A stretch of 64,000 nucleotides of DNA from contig JAMPIV010011357.1 of NCBI GenBank assembly GCA_024509875.1, forward strand, positions 434,001 to 498,000, written 5' to 3'. Made by a program: the position numbers and the translations under genes. The DNA is from Oreohelix idahoensis. Its lineage: Eukaryota; Mollusca; Gastropoda; Stylommatophora; Oreohelicidae. The notes under the pieces were generated by a model. The model was not told the DNA's origin. It was given only the letters and a program-made list of their open reading frames with translations, and searched no databases. This document shows positions 23,016 to 37,026 of this stretch, in pieces (the stretch's first letter is position 1; the number at the start of each line of letters is the position of its first letter).

Positions 23016-24966
23016 ACAGTGATAAAAACACTAACCTTCCCAGAGTTAGGTTTTAAAAAACCTGGAAAACGCTTATTAGAAAAGATGACATTAGATGGGT
23101 TTACGTTTGAAAACATTACAGTACCCAGACAGCACATCTTCGAAACAGGAGGTAGAAGAAATTGCATATTTTGAACGCAGCCACTTAGCTCTTTTAAATT
23201 TGTATATTTGGGTTCCTTAGGGCTTGCTGACAAAGAATATGTAAAACGTTACGCAAATAGTCTAGGAATTACCAAATTATAACCAAAATAAAATAGTGGG
23301 GGTGCCTGACAGCATGAAATCATTTCTGCTCATAAAATTTTTTTATAACGTGTTTGAAAAAACCTTACGTTACGGAAATAGCCTACCACGTTAACTCCTA
23401 ATTGATTGGAGCGCAACAAATATAAGACTAAACACGATTGGTCGGGCTATAAATACTATCTTGTGTTGTTATGGGAAACGAATAGAAGGGGTACTTTTTT
23501 GAAAAGATGTGTAGACGTGGTTTCATTGGGTAGAGCTGCGAATATACTTGATTCAGAGCGTCTGTTCATTGCCACATCTTGTAATAAACCTACTAAGAAG
23601 CAGTACGTTGAGCACCAGTGTATATTTGTTATAAAATAAAGCCTGGGACATCGGCAGATCGGAGTTGTGCTATATTCATTGCCAGTCAACGAAACTGTTT
23701 ATTATTCTATGAATTGTGGTAAGCTTGAAATATTCAATATCTTTTAATGAAAATTGAATGTAAATTGTTAATTTATGCCTGTATATATGTGTAGTTCAGT
23801 AGCGAACATGATGTAAAGCCTATAATGCTCCAGCCTGAACAGAAGGTGTCGGAGGAAAGTAAAACTGCATGGAATGGCCAAACAGTACACTGACACCTAG
23901 ATTATTGATTAGACAGAAATAATGCTGGAATTGCAGAGGCGTAGTAACCATTAGGGAGGGAAATACTGGTATAAAGTATTTCAGATGAAGCTGACAGTTG
24001 GCCTAACGCTCTGAACTCAATGTTTGTGATGTATTGTGCTCAGTGTAGAAAGAGAGTATAAATTAGTTATGACCTAGAAGGTACATCCTTCTTGTTTTCA
24101 GGGACCGTGGTCTTAAAGTTACTGAGCAGCTCCTGGTCAGAGCTTTGCTGAAGCCAGAGGTGGACAGCATACTCCTTGGTCCATATAGCAACCAGTGGGG
24201 TGGCTCCAGAACTCATCGAGCAGAGGAGCCTTTTTCTGCAGTCATCACGCAAGATAAGAGAGTGTGGCCATGGAGCTCAAAATTATGTACCCCCATCTTA
24301 AAATGACAGTGTAAAATACAATTAAGAGGGGAATTTAATTGTTTTAATATCAGGAACTGAGAACATCTCCAATACTAGTTCCAATAAAGACAAACTATTG
24401 AAGTCATGATGACAAATACCAACAGAGCTTGAACAAAACAAAACCAGTATTACCTCATATTACTACTACACAACTGACACACATAGGATACTATTAAAAT
24501 TACATGTCACTACAAGATTCATATTGAGAAATTCTGTACATATAACTTGTAATTAAAATTGATTGTGATTCCTGGTTCTCTTTGTATTTGAATCAGGACA
24601 CATATACATTCATGACAGCAATGAATACATATTGTTGTTTGAAAAGTTATCAGTGACTCCTTTAAGATATCCTCGTAGAGTGTTTTATGTATGTGAGTGT
24701 CACAGTGTTGTCAAGTGTGGTGGAATAAATTAAATTGTTTATCTGTCTGTTGTTGTTATGACTTACACTTCATCATACACATACCCTAGACATATAACGT
24801 AGTCATCACACTATTCCAGAATAATTCTGACTGAGGTATACATATGTGGAAGCAAGTAAGGTTATCTATAATACACTACTCTTATTAGATATAGATACCT
24901 TCACAGCTGATCTCAGTCAGTACACTAAGTCCCCTATAAATATTTATAACATCCCACTTTACCACA
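23016..24966 (+). repeat. 5' LTR of element A, second part
   Basis: Resumes the element A LTR exactly where 13927 was interrupted, as shown by the uninterrupted 3' LTR at 29286-29300. It ends ACTTTACCACA and is followed by TAT and the PBS candidate. Confidence 0.9.
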
Positions 24967-25168
24967 TATATTGGGGTCTCGCTCTTGGGATTTTGAATCT
25001 TTACCTATTAAAAATATTGGGGGTAATTCACTTCAGGGAATATAAGAATTAAAAGGTATCCTTGGGTGGAATTAAATAAGGTTGAGCTCTCGGTGCCTGT
25101 GTTGTCCATTAGATATATTTAGAGATTGAATTGTTAGTTAGACATTGTATAAACTTACCTGATAGACA

Positions 25169-26947
25169 ATGGCGGACCTAGCCAAATTTCGATCTGCTGC
25201 TGTTCAGACTGCAAAAGAGTTAGGATTAGATGGGCAAGTTATGGTTGCCTATGTCACTAATGAATGTGACAAATTTATTGAACGCGAAGAAAGAAGGTTT
25301 GAAGCCGAAAGAAAGTTAGAGGCTGAAAGGGAAATTAAGAAGTTACAATTTGAGGCTGAGGCTGAGGCTAAGAGGTTGCAGATTGAGGCTGACAAAGAGG
25401 CAAAAGCATTGGAAGCCGAGGAAAGAAGACAGGCTGCAGAAAGGGAAGAGAAGAAATTAGCTGCAGAAAGGGAAGAGAAGAAATTAGCTGCAGAAAGGGA
25501 AGACAAGAGATTAGCTGCAGAAAGGGAAGCAGAAGATAAGAGATTACAAAGGGAACATGAGTTACGACTAAGGGAGTTTGAGTTTCAAGGCCATGCTCCT
25601 GAAAATGGTGCCAGTCCCTTTGCCTCTGATGCCACCGCTAGCCAAGGAGCCTCAACCTCAGCTATGAACTTTCATTTAGATCATTTTGTTGAGAAAGACG
25701 ATGATATTGAGAGCTATATAAATAGGTATGAACTATTAGCTACCACGTATGGGTTAGAGAGAGAAAGGTGGAGCTTAAAGTTATCTCAAGGACTTCGTGG
25801 GGCAGCTTATGAAGTTTTTGCAAAAATGAGCAGAGGTGATCAGGAAAATTATGACATGCTAAAGCAGGCTCTTTTGTTAAGATATGAAAAGAATGCAGAA
25901 TTTTATAGGAAAAAATTTAGGAATGCTAAACTACTGTCAGGTGAAACCTATCACCAGTTCTCTGCACGAATAGAGACATACTTGGAGAAATGGACTTCTC
26001 TGGGGAAAACCCAAGATCTTAAGGAAATGGTCTTTATAGAGCAATTAAGAGAGTCCATGGCTCCAGACCTGAGAAAGTTTCTCATGGAACAAGGTGCAGA
26101 GAGGCTGGGTGAGTTGCTAAATGTTGCTGAAAGGTATCAAGCAGCTCAAGCAGAGGTAACAGGTAATAAAAAGAAACAAGTGGATAACTTTAGGGCACCA
26201 CAGAACTTTAATAAATTTGATCCTAGGGATCAAAACAAAGGTAATCACCAGTTTGATAGGCCACGGTATGAAAATAAAAATAAATTCCCACAATTCGATG
26301 AAAGGAAATATGATGAAAGAAAATCTTTCAACCAAGGAAAGAGGTGGTGTAAAAATTGTCAGATGGACAATCATGACACTGACCGTTGCAGAAGGAAACC
26401 TGTGTATATGGCCACCCTTCAGGTCAGGTCGACCTCAAGAAAGGAGGAGGATATTATGTTAGATACCACTCCAGAAGAGATGAGGAAGGCGCAGGCTGGG
26501 GATAAAACACTCAAGCCTTGTTTCAGAAAATTGTCAACTTGTCATACAACTCCAGGCAAGGGAGATTTTTACATGAAAAACAAGTTGATGTATAGGAAGA
26601 CTGGAGCTAGATCCAAAGGTCAGGGACAACTGGTACTTCCTAAAAGATATAGGGCAGACTTAATAAGGAGCCTACATGTGAAACCAGATGGGGACCATGA
26701 GAAGATAGGTACCATCATTCAAAAGGTGGCTCACAATTATTATTGGCCCAAAGCAAGATGGGACATTGAGAATTTTGTAGAAAGGTGTAGCATAGCACAT
26801 GAGGGAACACCCACAAGTGGGAACATTGATCAGGACCTGGACACGCCACGGGGCAAAATTAGGCCTGATAATAAAAAGAAAAATAGATTTGATAAAGTGG
26901 ACCAAATGGAATGGGAAGCCCCCTTTTCACGGACAAGCTTCACTTAA
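25169..26947 (+). pseudogene. Element A gag fused to integrase zinc-binding region
   Basis: One open frame of 592 codons. Residues about 30-130 are a charged coiled coil. About 165-340 is a SCAN-like capsid region with YHQFSARIETYLEKWTSL. Residues 394-407 are an intact CCHC knuckle (CKNCQMDNHDTDRC). An integrase zinc-binding region follows with no protease (no DTG/DSG motif) between: H503, H510 and C540 are present, the second Cys is absent. The frame ends early through one extra C near 26926 relative to copy B. Gag itself is undamaged here, so it could still be made. Confidence 0.88.
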
Positions 26948-27193
26948 CTGTTTTACAATGGCCACTATGCGGAGAGTGCAAACAGATGTCTTACCCCAGG
27001 ATAAGCCGAAAATCCCTCAATCGGACTTAAACAAACTGGAGGAAGAAGATGTAGAGAGGAAATCTCTCATCAAGAATTTTAAGTGGGGAGACAGCCCCAA
27101 GAAAAGAATTGGTAGCGGTCGTTTTGTGCATGAAAATTCTGGGAAGAAAAATCATCACTATAGAGCTTCGAGTGGAAGAGACCATACCGGTGC

Positions 27194-27664
27194 ATGGACA
27201 AAGAGGTCCACACAATTAAAGGTCCATATGTAGCTTTGTTAAGAACGTGGACTGATGAAAAGGCAGAGGAAAACATTACATCTTCATACCAATATGTGAA
27301 TGAGCTGACCACTCGTTTAAAAACTGGCTGGAAACTTGCCAATGAAAATTTGAAACAAGCCAGGAAGAAACATGCTGCCTATTATAACAGGAAGGCGAAA
27401 GACAGAGATTTGGCTGTGGGAGAGAAGGTACTGCTTCTTCTCCTCGGGAGTCAGAATATGTTACAGACTGGATGGCAGGGTCCATATACAGTTTTAGAGA
27501 AGGTGTCTAGAACAAATTATAAGATAGATAAGAAGGGGAAAGAAAAAATCTATCATGTGAATCTCCTGAAGAAATATTTGGAAAGAGAACATCAGGAAGA
27601 GACACACTTGTTGACCTTTGTCCATCGCCATGGAGATGAAAAAGGAACCACTTTCATCATTTGA
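27194..27664 (+). pseudogene. Element A integrase C-terminal domain fragment
   Basis: Encodes the same YQYVNELTTRL...YHVNLLKKYLEREHQEE block as B. One extra T near 27618 shifts the frame, so the RT part continues in the next frame (27618-28077). The preceding 26810-27225 segment, where the integrase core should lie, has no recognisable core in any frame. Confidence 0.8.
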
Positions 27665-28431
27665 ATATCCATTACACCCCTGTGAGACAGCAGCACAGGT
27701 GAAAATCAGTACACATTTAACGAAAACTCAGAAAGAGAGAGTGCAACAGGTTCTAAATAATCATGCAGAGGTGTTAACAGACCGACCAGGGCATACAAAC
27801 CTATTGGAATATGATATGAAACTGATAGACCCCACACCTGTCTGTATGAAACCATATTCGATTCCGTTTGCTAAGGAGAAAGCTTTGAAGGAAGAGATAG
27901 ACTATCTGTTGAAGGAAGGAATTATTTCGCACAGTGAATCTTCGTATAGTTCCGGTGTTGTACTCTTAAGGAAGCCCTCTGGAGAACACAGACTCTGTAT
28001 AGATTACAGGAGACTGAATGCTATTACAGAAGGACAGGTGGATCCATTGCCGGATACAAATCAGCTGTTTGCCAGACTACTTACTTACTTACTTACTTAG
28101 TCGTTCCCCTTCTACCGTGAGGTGTAGAGGTTTGGAAGAGAGAGCGCCAGACCATTCCATCAGCTGTCTTCTTCCTGGCCTGTTTGCCAGACTAAATAAA
28201 GCTAAATATTTCTCAAAAGTGGATCTGAGTAAAGGATACTATCAGATTCCAGTAAAGCCTGAGGTTAGACCATACCTAGCTTTTAGTACCTCAGAAGGAC
28301 ACTATGAGTTTAATAGATTACCATTTGGATTGAAGAATGCGCCTAGTGTCTTCTCTAGAATGATGAGAAAATTGTTGGATGTAAACATTTCGGAGGAACG
28401 TAATGAATCCCTGAGTTGCCTCTTTGATTGA
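27618..28431 (+). pseudogene. Element A RT fragment, interrupted by a LINE F tail and truncated
   Basis: The RT N-terminal half matches copy B up to SRMMRK. It is split by the 100-bp LINE F tail at 28080-28179. After about 28375 the homology to RT ends, so FMDD and all of RNase H are missing. The copy could not supply its own RT. Confidence 0.85.
28080..28179 (-). mobile_element. LINE F 3'-end fragment (100 bp) with 15-bp TSD
   Basis: The segment starts with four TTAC units and matches the 3' end of LINE F at 46185-46285, including GGTGTAGAGGTTTGGAAGAG. It is flanked by CTGTTTGCCAGACTA at 28065-28079 and 28180-28194. This is an extremely 5'-truncated retrotransposition event inside the element A RT. 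Confidence 0.92.
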
Positions 28432-28830
28432 GGATATTCTGAATGTTTCATACAGGATAATAAGAAGATTATGGGATCCACTACGAAAACTCTGCTATCA
28501 CCAGGTATATGTTATCTCCTCATAACGTACATTTTGAGGGAAATATAATGTTCTCTGGACATGTCATTGCGCAGACTCAGAGAAGAGAAATGGTGAATAC
28601 GGGTTGCGAAGCAGCATTAAGACAAGCACTCACACTTGCGGCTGTTCAGTAACATAACCGAAATATATTATTGGTTGTAGAAGTCTGAGGCAGATTTCAT
28701 GAGTAGTGCCTACTCTGAATGGACCCAACTACATAAAAACCATGATAGCACCACAGCAGAGTAAAGTCAAGTTGACTTACATTTATCTATGTGTATATAG
28801 AATAAAGGACTGACATGGGATGTCTGTTTT
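28376..28830 (+). other. Rearranged remnant replacing RT/RNase H in element A
   Basis: Between the broken RT and the PPT lie about 455 bp with short scraps. One reads like a connection-domain block (TTCTCTGGACATGTCATT, S-G-H-V-I). No RNase H motif survives. The last part (TGACATGGGATGTCTG, then the PPT) is again shared with copy B. Confidence 0.5.
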
Positions 28831-28841
28831 AAGAGGGGAGG

Positions 28842-31161
28842 TGTCGTGAAATATTCTAATCCACATATATAAATTATCAGGTAAATATAAAGCCTAACAA
28901 ATACATTTAATAAAGAAAAGAGCAATGGTAAAATAACAGTGCTGTCACAATGACTGTACTCGAAATCCCCCTTGTTTTCTGCTTCGTCTGCAAATTGTAA
29001 CGCTTTCACGTTGATAGTAAAAGCCTACTGTATTATTACCCGCTTTCTTCAATGAAACGTGTGCTGTATTTCTTGGAAAAACATTGAGATACGCACGCTG
29101 ATCAATGACCTAAATTTAATATCTCATTCATTCCATTTTATACACGGCGTAACTAAAAAGACAGATAAAGCAGGAGAGAGAGAGGGGCGAATGAAAGCAA
29201 GGACACATGCAACACTAAACACGCGTCGCGCGATACACAATTGCTGCCATCACGCGTGTAAGGCCACATGCACTAACTTTTTTTCAGACGGACAGTGATA
29301 AAAACACTAACCTTCCCAGAGTTAGGTTTTAAAAAACCTGGAAAACGCTTATTAGAAAAGATGACATTAGATGGGTTTACGTTTGAAAACATTACAGTAC
29401 CCAGACAGCACATCTTCGAAACAGGAGGTAGAAGAAATTGCATATTTTGAACGCAGCCACTTAGCTCTTTTAAATTTGTATATTTGGGTTCCTTAGGGCT
29501 TGCTGACAAAGAATATGTAAAACGTTACGCAAATAGTCTAGGAATTACCAAATTATAACCAAAATAAAATAGTGGGGGTGCCTGACAGCATGAAATTATT
29601 TCTGCTCATAAAATTTTTTTATAACGTGTTTGAAAAAACCTTACGTTACGGAAATAGCCTACCATGTTAACTCCTAATTGATTGGAGCGCAACAAATATA
29701 AGACTAAACACGATTGGTCGGGCTATAAATACTATCTTGTGTTGTTATGGGAAACGAATAGAAGGGGTACTTTTTTGAAAAGATGTGTAGACGTGGTTTC
29801 ATTGGGTAGAGCTGCGAATATACTTGATTCAGAGCGTCTGTTCATTGCCACATCTTGTAATAAACCTACTAAGAAGCAGTACGTTGAGCACCAGTGTATA
29901 TTTGTTATAAAATAAAGCCTGGGACATCGGCAGATCGGAGTTGTGCTATATTCATTGCCAGTCAACGAAACTGTTTATTATTCTATGAATTGTGGTAAGC
30001 TTGAAATATTCAATATCTTTTAATGAAAATTGAATGTAAATTGTTAATTTATGCCTGTATATATGTGTAGTTCAGTAGCGAACATGATGTAAAGCCTATA
30101 ATGCTCCAGCCTGAACAGAAGGTGTCGGAGGAAAGTAAAACTGCATGGAATGGCCAAACAGTACACTGACACCTAGATTATTGATTAGACAGAAATAATG
30201 CTGGAATTGCAGAGGCGTAGTAACCATTATGGAGGGAAATACTGGTATAAAGTATTTCAGATGAAGCTGACAGTTGGCCTAACGCTCTGAACTCAATGTT
30301 TGTGATGTATTGTGCTCAGTGTAGAAAGAGAGTATAAATTAGTTATGACGTAGAAGGTACATCCTTCTTGTTTTCAGGGACCGTGGTCTTAAAGTTATTG
30401 AGCAGCACCTGGTCAGAGCTTTGCTGAAGCCAGAGGTGGACAGCATACTCCTTGGTCCATATAGCAACCAGTGGGGTGGCTCCAGAACTCATCGAGCAGA
30501 GGAGCCTTTTTCTGCAGTCATCACGCAAGATAAGAGAGTGTGGCCATGGAGCTCAACATTATGTACCCCCATCTTAAAATGACAGTGTAAAATACAATTA
30601 AGAGGGGAATTTAATTGTTTTAATATCAGGAACTGAGAACATCTCAATACTAGTTCCAATAAAGACAAACTATTGAAGTCATGATGACAAATACCAACAG
30701 AGCTTGAACAAAACAAAACCAGTATTACCTCATATTACTACTACACAACTGACACACATAGGATACTATTAAAATTACATGTCACTACAAGATTCATATT
30801 GAGAAATTCTGTACATATAACTTGTAATTAAAATTGATTGTGATTCCTGGTTCCCTTTGTATTTGAATCAGGACACATATACATTCATGACAGCAATGAA
30901 TACATATTGTTGTTTGAAAAGTTATCAGTGACTCCTTTAAGATATCCTCGTAGAGTGTTTTATGTATGTGAGTGTCACAGTGTTGTCAAGTGTAGTGGAA
31001 TAAATTAAATTGTTTATCTGTCTGTTGTTGTTTTGACTTACACTTCATCATACACATACCCTAGACCCTAGACATATAACGTGAGGTCATGGAAGCACAC
31101 TATAATACACTACTCAGAATAATACCTTCTGATCTCACTGATAACATCCCACTATACCACA
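28842..31161 (+). repeat. 3' LTR of element A, terminus eroded
   Basis: About 2320 bp. Near-identical to the 5' LTR until about 31070, then 90 bp keep the order of LTR words but with several small deletions, still ending CCCACTATACCACA. TACAC follows. Confidence 0.85.
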
Positions 31162-31166
31162 TACAC

Positions 31167-32470
31167 CCACCTCGCCTGTGGCAGCAAGTAAGTTTATGCT
31201 ACCTTCACAACCACTAACACAAAAGGAAGAACCCCTATCCTCTTATTAGTAATATCATAGAAATGCAAAACAGAGGACAGATCTATTGTCACTACAAAAA
31301 CTCCCCTATAGAAGAGAAACATCAGTCACCAGAACGCCAACAAACGTAAGCGATCTCAATTGCTTCACACTGTTAGAAAACATATTGATGGAACATCAAC
31401 TGATTCATTAGACCTGCAGCAGGCACATGAACTACAACGCAGTTCAGAAACGTCCACAGTCAGGAAATTTGCAGGAAAGCAGGCATTGAAAGTAGATTAG
31501 AATATCCAAAGGCTTTAGCAATAGCCATGATGGAAACAGTAGGTCTTACGTGGGCACAGGAGAGAAAACAGAGAAGATTGAAAATTGAAAGACGCGCCAG
31601 CGGTATTAAAAATATAACTTCACAATTAAAATTTATAATGGAAACTCATTTGTTACAAATTTCTCCATCTGTGAATGTACAGATTCATCCTATAAAAAAA
31701 AAGGAAGTGTGAATGATAATTGAGCGAAATTTTGGGGCTAGAGCAAATTATGGCAGTTATTGCTTGAGATTGACAGAATTAACAGAGTGTGGAAATCATT
31801 TAATAGATGTATTTTTTAAATACACCTATTTATCTATTAAATTGAACATTTCGTTTTACTCATGACCATACTTATTTTTACATGACCATCGTGATGTATG
31901 ATTGAGATAATTGTTAGCTCTCATGTTTTTGGGGACAATTGGGTGTGTTATTTTAAGGTAATAAATGTGGACTTGCAATTTAATGTTTCAATAATTAATG
32001 TTTGACGCATGAAACCAAAACAAAACTTTGATATCCATTTTCTGCAGGTTTTCTACTTTTGATTTCTGTAATTTGTTATGCATGTTGATTGTGACCGATT
32101 TAGTGAAAATTGCATTATAAACAAACCATAACAAAATATATAAAAAACGTAAATTTTACACTATTTCAGACTATTATATCTTCTGTTCTAATTGTGATAA
32201 AATGTTTGTTCTTGTTCCAAAATTTACTCTAACATTTCTAGTCTAGCTTTACGCAAAATCAAAGCCGGTATTTATAATAATAAAGTAGCCTAAAAACATT
32301 AATTAAGCCCTATCAAAAGTAAAATCCGCCACCTTTTTTTCCAGTTAGGAAGTTACCACGTGACCTCTGACACGATAGCTATAAATAGCGCGGTCGGGGA
32401 AAAAGGGGAAATAACTAAAAGATCGCTGGCAAACAGCCGTGACTTATGGAAAAGTTTGAAACGTCTATTA
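31167..32470. other. No recognised gene; small unassigned ORF at 31527-31712
   Basis: A 61-codon frame (VGLTWAQERKQRRLKIERR...) and, in another frame upstream (about 31338-31500), a charged stretch (RKRSQLLHTVRKHIDG) look like protein-coding debris. I cannot assign either. The rest is AT-rich. Confidence 0.35.
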
Positions 32471-32595
32471 ATTTAAAATGAATATTTTCACATAGACATT
32501 TACACTGGTTTAAAGCTTGAAAACTTACATTAATTTTAAAGTGAATATGTTTATATGGACATTTAGACTGCTTTGAAAATTTAAGTATTATACTT
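32471..32595 (+). repeat. Two-copy tandem repeat, about 62-bp unit
   Basis: ATTAATTTAAAATGAATATT..ACATTTACACTGGTTTAAA is followed by a second, diverged copy, ATTAATTTTAAAGTGAATAT..ACATTTAGACTGCTTTGAAA. Confidence 0.75.
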
Positions 32596-32809
32596 AGAAT
32601 GTACATCATTTCTTTTCATCTTTCCCTCCCTGCTCCATAGGGAACCTGGAACTACTTTATGCTTTTAGTTCTCTTTACGAAACTATTAGTAAAGCAATCA
32701 CCAGTCCGTGCAGTGGTGGTTCATGAATCATCATTCTATACGCTGAGGTTGCCAGCCTCAAATGACTTTGACATCCAATAGCGAGTTTCACATATTAAAC
32801 TTCACAGGG

Positions 32810-34472
<1,663 letters not shown>

Positions 34473-34474
34473 TA

Positions 34475-35232
34475 TATGTTAGTTCACATGTTAGTAATAA
34501 AACAGAATGAAAATGTATTACTTACGCCAATCTTGGCTACATACTTTTTGCTCAGATGAATAAGTTAAGGCACTGGGTTAGGCCTCTTTCACGTGTCTGG
34601 GATGTCTTTAATTTTACAATAGATTTCCCCTCTGACTTCGTGTTTCTTCAGTTTCCTAGTCCCGGGATTCCTTATTAAAATGTAGAGATATGCTGTGCTT
34701 TTTTAAGTATTATCTGGTTCTCCAATAAAAGGTTCGGTTAACAAAAAGGAATTATGAAGCTATTCTTCATTCTGGCGAGGTCTGATGTCATGGCGAGCAG
34801 GAAATTCACAGTGAAATAAAACTGCGAAATGGTCAGCCTATATTCCTATTTTCCCAAGCGTTGTTGTTATGAATCTGATCAGAAAGATCCAATCATTTCA
34901 AATCATGCAGATAGGGTGTGATATTTCAAAATAGTCCCACGTGAAATAAGGTGCGTGCCTGCAAAGGTCACGTATTACCATAAATGGACATCTGATGCCT
35001 TGCATACACTCTCACAAACACATTTGTAGACTCATATTGTCTAAAATGTAATAAATCCATGATTACTGTTAACCAAGTGACCGGAAAAGATTATATCACA
35101 CTTGTCTGCCCACATGTCACACAGACAGTAATCTCGTTATCTGTCGTATGAGTACGCAAACTCCGTGTCTTATCGATTAAGCCGAAGCGCTAGCCGATGT
35201 ACGTGTTAATCTGCCGCGCCTATAATCAACAA
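34475..35232. other. No recognisable gene
   Basis: AT-rich unique-looking sequence between the Tc1-like element and the LINE F tail. Confidence 0.5.
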
Positions 35233-35244
35233 ATCTGGGTAGCG

Positions 35245-35356
35245 AGGACTAGAATGGAACCAGGCCAGGAAGAAGACAGCTGATAGAATAGTCTGGCGCT
35301 CTCTCTTCCAAACCTCTACACCTCACGGTAGAAGAGGAACGACTAAGTAAGTAAGT
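35245..35356 (+). mobile_element. LINE F 3'-end fragment (112 bp) with 12-bp TSD
   Basis: Matches the reverse of 46185-46297, ending AACGACTAAGTAAGTAAGT. Flanks are ATCTGGGTAGCG at 35233-35244 and 35357-35368. The 5' truncation leaves no coding motif. Confidence 0.92.
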
Positions 35357-35368
35357 ATCTGGGTAGCG

Positions 35369-35959
35369 CCAAGCAAATGTGATGTATCATATCAGCCGCT
35401 CCTTGCAAATGTGATATTCATCACCTACAGAGTGATTTGATACAATCAAATATCTGCTACTTAGCAGAAAAATAACGAGGAAAGAAAGAAAGAGAGAAAG
35501 AAAAGTGCGATAATTGACAGCACATAATAAAAATCAGTACCACAAATGTACCGATACTGCCGGAGAGAACAAAAGATCGCTAAGAGGTCGTCCATTTCAT
35601 CACAAATATAACAACACAGGTGAAGAGCAATAATAAAGCAAGGAAAATACAAAACCGAAAAAAATATCAAGACAATTAATTTAACAATCAATGAAAATCA
35701 AAAACAGAAAATGGAATAACAAAACAAGAAGTCCTGCTATGACAATCTTCGATAAAAGATCCGGTGAATACAATGGTGTCAGGCAGCAATAATGAAAGTG
35801 ACCTTATTTATTTACTTATTTAAGTATACCTTCAGGGGTGTTAGGTGTCTAAATGGGTGCACTTGAAGTAAGATCCTAGAAATTGGGGCGCAAAGTGATA
35901 CCTCTGGAGTTACTCAATAAAGCAGTGGTCAGTCCCAGGTTGCTGAAATCCCGATAAGG
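35369..35959. other. No recognisable gene
   Basis: AT-rich sequence with a purine-rich GAAAGAAAG stretch near 35478-35506. Confidence 0.45.
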
Positions 35960-37026
35960 CAGTGTTTCTTAATATGTGGTCCACAGACCCCTAGGGGGTC
36001 CATGAAAGGATTCTAGGGAGTCCGTGTACATAACCTAAATACTGGAATTTTATTTCACCAACATTTTTCCGCAAAAAATTATGATATTCACTAGAGGTAG
36101 AATTATTTAAAAAATAAAACAATAGACATAAAAATCTAAGAACACAAAATAAAAACAATAGGAACAACCAATTATTTAGGTATGACTTTAAACCAAAAAC
36201 TAAACTGGAAAAAAAACATATAGACGTTGAGAGCTGCAGAAGATGAGATACCTAAAAGGCAGTGGATGGACAGAAAGCATCGTCTTTTCTCATGTTTTAC
36301 AGGTCTTTTGTTAGAGGGAACATGAACTCAACATCACTTGAAGCGGCACCAGGAATAATACCCCTCAAGCGAAGAAGAACAGAACTTAGACTGAATTACA
36401 CGGCCAAAGTATTAATAGACAAAAACCATCCAGCCCATGCAATATTTTTGAAGAATCTCTCTACGACTGGGATATCCCACTTGATCCCAAAAGATACTCA
36501 ATAGGGTGGTAGTGCATGGGGGAAATAGACTAACACAAAACTATAACAAATGAAATAAACTGTAGTAGTAAATACACACCAGTGATTCCGCCTTGGGAGC
36601 TCAAGAAACCAAACATTGACTCTCATCTTGCGGATATAATAAATAAAAAAAGCAGAAAAAAATGACATTAAAACCATAGCCAGAGAATACATAGAACAGA
36701 TAACTAAGGGTAGCTTAAAAATATACCATGGTGGATCCACAATAAAACATGAAGAACTCGGAATAGGAATACACATCCAGCCTGGAAGCTGAAAAAAACA
36801 TTTAGTATAACTGAAAACACATCTATATTCACAGCAGAAATGGTGGCAATAGGAAAAGGAAAAGCAATAGAAATGATTACCGACAAGCGCCCCCCCCCCC
36901 CCAAAAAAAAAAAACTATCAATCTTAACCGACTCACTTTCAGCTCTTCAGGCACTAAAAAATACACATGAATGTTGTCGACCAGACATAGCAGAAGAAAT
37001 ATTGCAACTTAGTGCACTCCTAAATA

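Larger units (their letters stand above)
13492..31161 (+). mobile_element. LTR retrotransposon A (Ty3/gypsy, Gmr1-like order), split by copy B
   Basis: The 5' LTR is 13492-13927 plus 23016-24966, the internal part 24967-28841 and the 3' LTR 28842-31161, with TSD TACAC. Reading order is gag, integrase zinc-binding domain, integrase C-terminal domain, reverse transcriptase. This puts integrase before RT, as in Gmr1-type Ty3/gypsy elements and unlike ordinary gypsy. Protease, the integrase catalytic core, the RT YMDD-equivalent block and RNase H are missing. It is a non-autonomous, damaged copy. Its two LTRs differ more than those of B, including small indels and a scrambled 3' terminus near 31075-31160, so it is the older copy. 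Confidence 0.88.

Noticed and set aside
13312..31196. A host exon split by element A, running into CAGCAA|GTAAGT at about 31190.
   Set aside because: The frame is short and has no start or known homology. The right-hand motif (GTGGCAGCAAGTAAG) resembles a word in the LTR itself (GTGGTAGCAAGTAAG), so the donor-like site is probably coincidence or LTR debris.
36893..36914. Poly-C/poly-A junction as a regulatory element.
   Set aside because: It lies inside decayed LINE E coding sequence and looks like simple slippage.
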